Shown one piece after another: positions 1-5,731 of a DNA stretch of 5,731 bases (position 1 is its first letter; the number at the start of each line of letters is the position of its first letter). The notes under the pieces are model-generated. The model saw only the letters and a program-made list of their open reading frames with translations. It had not been told where the DNA came from and ran no database searches. This DNA is from Thioalkalivibrio sp. GTDB lineage: Bacteria; Pseudomonadota; Gammaproteobacteria; Ectothiorhodospirales; Ectothiorhodospiraceae. A program made the position numbers and the translations under genes. The stretch covers positions 1 through 5,731 of the forward strand of contig SLNI01000195.1 in NCBI GenBank assembly GCA_007133115.1, read 5' to 3'.

Positions 1-15
1 ACACGCAAAGCCAGG

Positions 16-51
16 GCGGGCTACAATTCACCTTGTAGCCCGCTTTTTTTT
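16..51 (+). terminator. Rho-independent terminator of the gene to the left
   Basis: A perfect 11-bp stem (16-26 pairs with 33-43) encloses a 6-base loop and is followed at once by eight T residues (44-51). This is a textbook intrinsic terminator for plus-strand transcription. On the minus strand there is no U-run after the stem, so it works in one direction only. It closes a gene outside the window. Given the ccoG gene that follows, that gene may be the last one of a ccoNOQP operon, but this is inferred from usual gene order only. Confidence 0.93.
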
Positions 52-102
52 GGCCGATCGATTCACCCCGCACGACACCCTCCTCGACATCTGGAACCGG
101 CA

Positions 103-1524
<1,422 letters not shown>

Positions 1525-1533
1525 CATCAACGA

Positions 1534-1538
1534 GAGGT
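1534..1538 (+). promoter_or_regulatory. Ribosome binding site of ccoH
   Basis: GAGGT lies 11 bases before the ATG at 1550. The spacing is slightly long, but this is the only good Shine-Dalgarno match between ccoG and ccoH. It argues for the ATG at 1550 rather than an in-frame TTG at 1505 that lies inside ccoG and has no such signal. Confidence 0.6.
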
Positions 1539-1549
1539 TATTCATAACG

Positions 1550-2056
1550 ATGCGTTATCCACGCGAAGATACCCAACCCTGGTACCGACAATTCTGGCCC
1601 TGGTTCGTCATCACACCGCCCTTTGTGGGCATCATGCTCGGTGTGTTGCTCATTACGGCCGCAACCCATGATCCGGATGGCCTGGCGGTCGGTGACTACT
1701 ACAAGGAAGGGCGCGGCATCAATCAGAGCATCGAACGCGCACAGTTCGCGCTCAGCCTGGGTCTGACTGGCGAGGTATCGATTGAGGAAGGCCGGGTCTG
1801 GCTAACACTCTCCAGCGACGTGCCCATCCCCCGACAGGAGCTGGAGCTGGCCTTCGTGCATCCGACTCGTGATCACTACGATCGCAAGGTGTCCATGAGC
1901 TATGACGCACGCCAGGGGGTGTACTTCACCGAGTTGACCAATCTGGATCAGGCGCTCTGGCACGTGTATCTCGAGCCCACGGACGGAAGCTGGCGTCTGC
2001 GAGGCCGTCTCGAGTCCCTCGAAGATCTCGACGTCACGCTGCACCCCAGTACCTGA
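1550..2056 (+). CDS. ccoH: Cbb3 oxidase assembly/stability protein CcoH (FixH family)
   Basis: A 168-residue FixH-family protein that helps assemble or stabilise the cbb3 oxidase complex in the inner membrane. It begins with a short basic/aromatic segment (PWYRQFWPWF, residues 10-19) leading into a single membrane span at about residues 18-38. The family hallmark GDYYKEG follows at residues 48-54, with the conserved Asn58 shortly after. The remaining ~110 residues are predicted to be a periplasmic beta-rich domain. The ATG at 1550 is chosen because the family starts just before the PWYRQFWPWF segment and a GAGGT site precedes it; a TTG 45 bases upstream would add 15 unconserved residues overlapping ccoG. 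The gene lies 25 bases after ccoG in the same operon. The next gene is hemN, not the usual ccoI. Confidence 0.93.
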   Translation: MRYPREDTQPWYRQFWPWFVITPPFVGIMLGVLLITAATHDPDGLAVGDYYKEGRGINQSIERAQFALSLGLTGEVSIEEGRVWLTLSSDVPIPRQELELAFVHPTRDHYDRKVSMSYDARQGVYFTELTNLDQALWHVYLEPTDGSWRLRGRLESLEDLDVTLHPST

Positions 2057-2084
2057 TACCGCCCCTCGCTTGAGGCCGACGCGG

Positions 2085-2121
2085 CGAACGGCTGTCGGGA
2101 AAACCACCCGCCGGCCGTTCG
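2085..2121 (+). other. Imperfect hairpin between ccoH and hemN
   Basis: In the 96-base gap between ccoH and hemN, an 8-bp perfect outer stem (2085-2092 with 2114-2121) encloses a 3x3 internal loop, a 4-bp inner stem (2096-2099 with 2107-2110) and a 7-base loop. No T-run follows, so it is not a standard intrinsic terminator. It could be an RNA-processing or stability element that sets hemN expression apart from ccoGH, or simply chance in GC-rich DNA. Confidence 0.4.
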
Positions 2122-2152
2122 ATCTTCTCGGAGCCATTCGATCTGGAGCGCC

Positions 2153-3535
2153 ATGCAAGCCAACCCCATCTTCGACGCCGATCTGATCCGCCGCTACGAC
2201 AAGGCGGGTCCGCGCTACACGTCCTATCCCACTGCGATCCAGTTCCACTCCGGATACGATGAGACGCAGTACCGGCAGCAGGCCGCGATCAGCAATGCGC
2301 GTGGCGGCCCGCTTTCGCTCTATTTTCATATCCCCTTCTGTGACACCGTCTGCTTCTACTGCGCCTGCAACAAGGTGGTGACCAAGAATCGGGCCAAGGC
2401 ACAACCCTACCTGGACGACCTGTACCGGGAAATGGCCCTGCAGTCCGCGTTGTTCGATGCGGGGCGGCCGGTGGAGCAACTGCACTGGGGCGGCGGCACC
2501 CCCACCTTCCTCTCCCTCGAGCAGATGCGCGAGCTGATGACCCGGACCGGCGAACACTTCGCGCTGAAGACGGATGACAGCGGCGAATACTCCATCGAGA
2601 TCGACCCTCGCGAGGCGGACGCCCATACCGTTTCCGTGTTGCGAAGCCTGGGCTTCAATCGCATGAGCCTCGGCGTCCAGGATTTCGACCCGATCGTGCA
2701 GCAGGCGGTCAACCGCATCCAGTCCGAAGAGAAAACGCTCGAAGTCCTCGAGGCGGCGCGCAGCGAGGGCTTTCATGGCATCAGCATCGACCTCATCTAC
2801 GGCTTGCCGTTCCAGACCGTGGAGACCTTCGTGCGGACACTGGATCGGGTGATCGAGGCAGACCCCGATCGCCTCTCGGTATTCAATTATGCGCACCTGC
2901 CGACGCGCTTCATGCCCCAACGGCGGATCCACGAGGACGACCTGCCGCCGCCGGCGGTCAAGCTCTCCATTCTCGAGGCCACCATCGAGCGGCTGACGTC
3001 CGCCGGGTACGTGCTGATCGGCATGGACCATTTCGCCAAACCGGACGACCCGCTCGCTCGCGCGCAACGCGAGGGAAGCCTGTACCGGAACTTCCAGGGC
3101 TACGCCACCCATGCCGAGTGCGATCTGGTCGCGATGGGCGTGTCGTCCATCGGTCAGGTCGGCGACAGTTTCAGCCAGAATGTGAAGGACCTCGACAGCT
3201 ACCACGCGCTGCTGGCCGAAGATCGCCTTCCGATCGAGCGCGGTCTGGTCGTGAACGCGGACGACATGTTGCGCCGGGCGGTCATCACCCAGCTCATCTG
3301 CCACTTCGAGCTCGACGGCGATGCCGTCGGCAAGCGTTTTGGGGTCGACTTCGGCGACTATTTCGCGAACGAACTCGAGGGACTCGAACCCTTTATCGAA
3401 GACGGCCTGCTCACCCTCGACGGCCATCGCATCCAGGTGCTTCCGACCGGCCGCCTGATGATCCGCAACATCTGCATGACCTTCGACCGCTACCTCGCCT
3501 CCGCCGGCGAACGGCGCTTCTCGCGCACGCTCTGA
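2153..3535 (+). CDS. hemN: Oxygen-independent coproporphyrinogen III oxidase (radical SAM HemN)
   Basis: A 460-residue cytoplasmic radical-SAM enzyme that decarboxylates two propionates of coproporphyrinogen III to give protoporphyrinogen IX without oxygen, using S-adenosylmethionine. The N-terminus (DADLIRRYDKAGPRYTSYPTA, residues 8-28) is typical of true HemN. The cluster motif has Cys63, Cys67 and Cys70 plus the additional HemN Cys72, followed by NKVVT. Tyr57 lies just before HIPFC, as in E. coli HemN. GGGTPT (113-118) is the SAM-binding glycine motif. Residues about 165-175 (GFNRMSLGVQDF) and 209-220 (ISIDLIYGLPFQ) are family core motifs, and the C-terminal HemN domain is complete. This pattern separates it from HemW-type paralogues. 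The ATG at 2153 has GGAG at 2145-2148, a short 4-base spacing; another GGAG lies at 2130-2133. Placed behind ccoGH, it supplies heme for the oxidase when oxygen is low. Confidence 0.97.
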   Translation: MQANPIFDADLIRRYDKAGPRYTSYPTAIQFHSGYDETQYRQQAAISNARGGPLSLYFHIPFCDTVCFYCACNKVVTKNRAKAQPYLDDLYREMALQSALFDAGRPVEQLHWGGGTPTFLSLEQMRELMTRTGEHFALKTDDSGEYSIEIDPREADAHTVSVLRSLGFNRMSLGVQDFDPIVQQAVNRIQSEEKTLEVLEAARSEGFHGISIDLIYGLPFQTVETFVRTLDRVIEADPDRLSVFNYAHLPTRFMPQRRIHEDDLPPPAVKLSILEATIERLTSAGYVLIGMDHFAKPDDPLARAQREGSLYRNFQGYATHAECDLVAMGVSSIGQVGDSFSQNVKDLDSYHALLAEDRLPIERGLVVNADDMLRRAVITQLICHFELDGDAVGKRFGVDFGDYFANELEGLEPFIEDGLLTLDGHRIQVLPTGRLMIRNICMTFDRYLASAGERRFSRTL

Positions 3536-3538
3536 CTT

Positions 3539-3666
3539 CGGGTGTCGGGGCCGGAACGAGAAGGGGCGCGTTCCCCACGCGGGACGCCGTGAATACATCC
3601 CTGTAGGCTTGACGGCAGCATCCCTGCTGCCGACACCCGCGTGGGGAACGCGCCCCTTCTCGTTTT
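3539..3666. repeat. Compound palindromic intergenic repeat with perfect 29-bp arms
   Basis: The region between the convergent hemN and beta-CASP genes is built around a perfect 29-bp inverted repeat: 3555-3583 pairs with 3636-3664, with two further G-U pairs outside it in plus-strand RNA (3553-3554 with 3665-3666). The 52-base apex carries two more hairpins (separate entry). Each arm can also fold on itself as a 5-bp stem with a 5-base loop: TCCCC in the left arm (3567-3581) and GGGGA in the right (3638-3652). A 10-mer at 3539-3548 is also complementary to 3630-3639. TTTT ends the right arm, so transcripts from hemN may stop or be processed here, but the T-run is short. From memory, elements of this style are dispersed in several gammaproteobacterial genomes; copy number cannot be judged from one window. 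No transposase is present. Confidence 0.9.
3594..3632 (-). repeat. Twin apical hairpins with GGGA loops (TCCC on plus strand)
   Basis: At the apex of the large palindrome, two hairpins have the same loop. The first is a 4-bp stem TACA/TGTA (3594-3597 with 3602-3605). The second is a perfect 8-bp stem CGGCAGCA/TGCTGCCG (3613-3620 with 3625-3632). Both enclose TCCC on the plus strand, so both share ATCCCTG. In minus-strand RNA, the 3' side of the beta-CASP gene, they read UACAGGGAUGUA and GCAGGGAUGC with GGGA loops. The first matches eleven of twelve positions of the SELEX consensus for CsrA (RUACARGGAUGU). Binding is a hypothesis. The hairpins themselves are plain in the sequence. Confidence 0.75.
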
Positions 3667-3709
3667 CCAGCGCAAAGCACGCATACCCCGTCTCCACTGC
3701 GATGCTACC

Positions 3710-3722
3710 GGACCAATGGTCC
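3710..3722. repeat. Short palindrome downstream of the beta-CASP gene
   Basis: GGACCA-A-TGGTCC is a 6-bp palindrome around a single central base, 19 bases beyond the stop codon of the minus-strand gene. As RNA it could form only a 5-bp stem with a 3-base loop, and no U-run follows on either strand. A weak transcript-end structure or a protein site is possible; chance is also possible. Confidence 0.35.
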
Positions 3723-3740
3723 ATGCCGTATCGATCGCCG

Positions 3741-5111
3741 TCACGTCACGATGTCCCGCGTCTCCCCCTCCGGAAGTTCCGAGACCCTGAAATCGGGGTC
3801 CTCGGCTGCATCGAGACGCAGGGCTTCCGCGAGGGCCGCGCGTGCGTGCGGCTCACCGTGCACCAGCCAGACCTGGCGGGGGCGGCTCGGGGCCGCGGCC
3901 AGCCAGCGCCGCAACTCGCCTCGGTCGGCATGTGCACTCAGGCCTTCCAACTGGTCCACCTGGGCCCGGACTTCGAACCTTTTTCCCTGGATCTTCAAGA
4001 TCCGTTCGCCGTCCAGCAGAGCCCGGCCGCGGGTGCCGGGAGCCTGGTAGCCGGTCAGCAACACGCGGTTCTCCGGATCGCCGCCGTGACCCAGGAGATG
4101 CCCGAGGATACGGCCCCCGGTGAGCATTCCGCTGCCCGCGATGATCACCAGGGGACCTTCCCTTCGATCCATGCGCAGCGCGCGCTGGTGATGTTCGATC
4201 ACGCGAATACGTCCGAATGCCGCCTCCATGTCCGCAGGCGTGAGCCGGTGTTCATCCGGATGATTCCGGTACAGCTCCGAGATTTCCGCAGCCATCGGGC
4301 TGCTGAGGTAGAGAGGCAGTTCCAGTTCCGGACGCGCCCGGAAAATACGGTCGAGCAGCACGACCAGTGCCTGTGCGCGTCCCAGGGCAAAAGAAGGCAC
4401 GAGCAGCACCGCCTTGCGTTCGAGAACGTCTGCCAGAATCGTCTGCAGTCGCTCGAGCGGGGAATCCTTCGAATGATCCCGATCGCCGTAGGTGGACTCC
4501 ATCACCACCGAATCGACGGTATCGGGGGGTCTCGGCGGAAACATCACGGGATCGTCGATACGCCCGATATCCCCGGAGAACCAGATGCTCTCGGAGCCGT
4601 CATCCACCCGGATTCCGGCGGCGCCCAGGATGTGACCGGCGTAGTGGAAGACGATTCGCAGCCCACCGAGGTGCAGCGGCTTACCGTACTCGACCGACCG
4701 GAACTGGTGCAGGGTCCGTTCGACATCGCCGGTGTCGTACAGGGGCAACGCCGGGTGATGCCGGGACCAGCCTTCCCGATTCGCCTGCTCGGCGTCTTCT
4801 TCCTGCAGCCGCGCGGAATCCATCAGGATGACCCGGGCCACCTCGCGACCCGCGCGGGTGGTATATACGGGACCACGGAACCCCGCCTGCACCAGGCGCG
4901 GCAGGTAGCCGCAGTGGTCCAGATGCCCGTGGGTCAGCAGGACGGCATCGATGCTCCGGGGGGCAAAGGGCGGGGGTTCCCAGTTACGCAGCCGACCGGC
5001 CTTTTCGCCCTGGAACATTCCGCAGTCCACCAGCAGGCGTTTGCCACCCGCCTCCAGCAGGTGCTTTGAGCCCGTGACACCGGCCGCCCCCCCGAAACTG
5101 GTCAGCTTCAT
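3741..5111 (-). CDS. Metallo-beta-lactamase/beta-CASP nuclease, YSH1-like
   Basis: A 456-residue cytoplasmic protein of the beta-CASP branch of the metallo-beta-lactamase fold (COG1236/YSH1-like), whose studied members are RNA exo- or endonucleases. Visible metal-site motifs are Asp29 (LLVDCG), the HxHxDH motif His61, His63, Asp65, His66, then His160 (YAGHILGA) and Asp181 (SGDIG). The beta-CASP insertion starts with motif A, Glu205 in ESTYGDR. It continues with SFALGRAQ (240-247), SGMLTGGR (327-334) and GYQAPGTRG (354-362), and ends in motif C, His394 (LSAHAD). The C-terminus has the family VHGEPHARAAL block (417-427). Motif B I could not place with certainty. Length is normal. The ATG at 5111 is chosen over an upstream in-frame GTG at 5165 because conservation begins at MKLTSFGGAAGVTGS, an AGGGAA site precedes it, and it overlaps the upstream stop as ATGA. 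Specific RNA substrate unknown. A related hydrolase role on another phosphodiester cannot be excluded. Confidence 0.93.
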   Translation of the reverse strand: MKLTSFGGAAGVTGSKHLLEAGGKRLLVDCGMFQGEKAGRLRNWEPPPFAPRSIDAVLLTHGHLDHCGYLPRLVQAGFRGPVYTTRAGREVARVILMDSARLQEEDAEQANREGWSRHHPALPLYDTGDVERTLHQFRSVEYGKPLHLGGLRIVFHYAGHILGAAGIRVDDGSESIWFSGDIGRIDDPVMFPPRPPDTVDSVVMESTYGDRDHSKDSPLERLQTILADVLERKAVLLVPSFALGRAQALVVLLDRIFRARPELELPLYLSSPMAAEISELYRNHPDEHRLTPADMEAAFGRIRVIEHHQRALRMDRREGPLVIIAGSGMLTGGRILGHLLGHGGDPENRVLLTGYQAPGTRGRALLDGERILKIQGKRFEVRAQVDQLEGLSAHADRGELRRWLAAAPSRPRQVWLVHGEPHARAALAEALRLDAAEDPDFRVSELPEGETRDIVT

Positions 5112-5731
5112 GCCGATTCCCTGCGGACCCGGCCACGATCGAGCACCTCCAGGCACTCGTCCCACACCCGCTCATGCTGACGCGCTTCGAGACGGAGGTT
5201 CCCGAGAAAATCGGGTCGGTCGAGCAAATCGCGGCACAGGATCGCACCCGCCTCGATGAGGCCCCGTTTCTGCGCCACCTTCAGCGTTCCGAGGCAGGTG
5301 ATCGGGTGCAGGCCGTGCTGGTTGATCAACCCCCGTGTCAGCGGGTAGTGGTCCGTGTTGTGCCCGGCCAGGATCAGACCCTCGCATGCCCCGTACGTCA
5401 GGGCATCCTCGCTGTAGGTGGTATTGCTCAAAACCCAGAACGCATCGTGGCCGCCGCTCTCGCCCGCGGAGAGATCCAGGGACCGCGCACGCAGATACAT
5501 GGGCAACTTGATGTCATTGCGGTAGGACGCGCGATTGTGAAACTTGCACTCGGCGAACAAGCGCTGGCCGTCGCGCTCCGCCACGATGTCGATTTCATGA
5601 CGGACACAACGCCCGTCCAGAAACTGGTTGTAGGCGACTCGGTAGCCCAGCGCCTCGAACAGACGTCCGCAGAACTGCTCGAACGGAAACCCGGTCGGCC
5701 CGAGATCGAGCAACGCACGCTTGAGGCTGTA
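5108..5731 (-). CDS. Mrr-type restriction-endonuclease-like protein, 5' end outside window
   Basis: The frame is open to the right edge, so the gene is cut: 207 C-terminal residues are visible, beginning YSLKRALLDLGPTGFPFEQF. A TTG at 5713 is in frame but unlikely to be the start, since conserved-looking sequence continues upstream of it. The visible part is an Mrr-like PD-(D/E)xK domain: the helix FEQFCGRLFEALGYRV (residues 17-32) precedes HEIDIVA with Asp48, then FAECKFHN with Glu61 and Lys63 as the ExK pair. The C-terminal ~60 residues look mainly helical. Proteins I recall with this SLKRALLELGPTGYPFE-type junction carry an N-terminal ATP-cone, a nucleotide-binding module known from ribonucleotide reductase and NrdR. 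That domain would lie beyond the edge and is a prediction only. The stop overlaps the beta-CASP start by four bases, so the two nucleases are probably made together. DNA or RNA cleavage is inferred, not known. No methyltransferase is seen here, which speaks against an ordinary restriction system within this window. Confidence 0.9.
   Translation of the reverse strand, partial: YSLKRALLDLGPTGFPFEQFCGRLFEALGYRVAYNQFLDGRCVRHEIDIVAERDGQRLFAECKFHNRASYRNDIKLPMYLRARSLDLSAGESGGHDAFWVLSNTTYSEDALTYGACEGLILAGHNTDHYPLTRGLINQHGLHPITCLGTLKVAQKRGLIEAGAILCRDLLDRPDFLGNLRLEARQHERVWDECLEVLDRGRVRRESA
5117..5122 (-). promoter_or_regulatory. Ribosome binding site of the beta-CASP gene
   Basis: On the minus strand AGGGAA lies 5 bases before the ATG at 5111-5109. 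It sits inside the end of the upstream nuclease gene. Together with the ATGA overlap, it supports translational coupling and fixes the start of the beta-CASP protein. Confidence 0.7.

Noticed and set aside
3555..3664. CRISPR or insertion-sequence interpretation of the repeats
   Set aside because: There is one inverted pair with no spaced direct-repeat series, and no transposase gene lies in or beside it.
1802..3724. Long minus-strand open frame of 640 codons opposite ccoH and hemN
   Set aside because: It lies antisense to two clearly conserved genes, has low-complexity composition typical of mirrored GC-rich codons, and shows no recognisable domain.
3609..5069. Plus-strand open frame of 486 codons opposite the beta-CASP gene
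   Set aside because: The minus strand carries all metallo-beta-lactamase and beta-CASP motifs. This frame starts inside the palindrome and resembles no family I know.
5112..5165. Extended start of the beta-CASP gene at a GTG
   Set aside because: It would add 18 residues inside the upstream gene. The ATG at 5111 has a Shine-Dalgarno site and an ATGA overlap, and begins the conserved sequence.

Overview
The window is GC-rich, densely coded DNA that looks chromosomal and most likely comes from a respiring gammaproteobacterium. That guess rests on the ccoG-ccoH-hemN order, the protein sequences and the style of the intergenic repeat; no marker gene fixes the taxon. It holds five protein genes in two convergent blocks separated by a 205-base intergenic region that is largely one elaborate palindrome.

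Block 1 (plus strand, 1-3535) serves low-oxygen respiration and heme supply. A strong intrinsic terminator (16-51) closes a gene lying to the left, plausibly the cbb3 oxidase structural operon. Next come ccoG (103-1524, membrane iron-sulfur protein for copper handling in cbb3 oxidase assembly), ccoH (1550-2056, single-span assembly/stability factor) and hemN (2153-3535, radical-SAM oxygen-independent coproporphyrinogen III dehydrogenase). Together they support copper-dependent oxidase maturation and heme synthesis when oxygen is scarce. The ccoI (copper ATPase) and ccoS genes that commonly follow ccoH are absent here, and hemN takes their place. No FNR/Anr box or clear promoter is visible.

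The central intergenic region (3536-3740) carries a perfect 29-bp inverted repeat (3555-3583 / 3636-3664). Its 52-base apex holds two more hairpins. Read on the plus strand, the left arm and both apical hairpins have TCCC-type loops. Read on the minus strand, they show GGGA loops, one of which closely matches the known CsrA/RsmA consensus. It is probably a dispersed intergenic repeat and may act as a transcript end or RNA-protein binding structure for the convergent genes.

Block 2 (minus strand, 5731-3741) is a pair of nuclease-like genes joined by an ATGA stop/start overlap. The upstream one, cut by the right edge of the window, carries an Mrr-type PD-(D/E)xK restriction-endonuclease-like domain. 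The downstream one encodes a 456-residue metallo-beta-lactamase/beta-CASP protein of the YSH1-like RNA-processing family. The substrate of the pair is unknown. It is the least characterised protein-coding part of the window.
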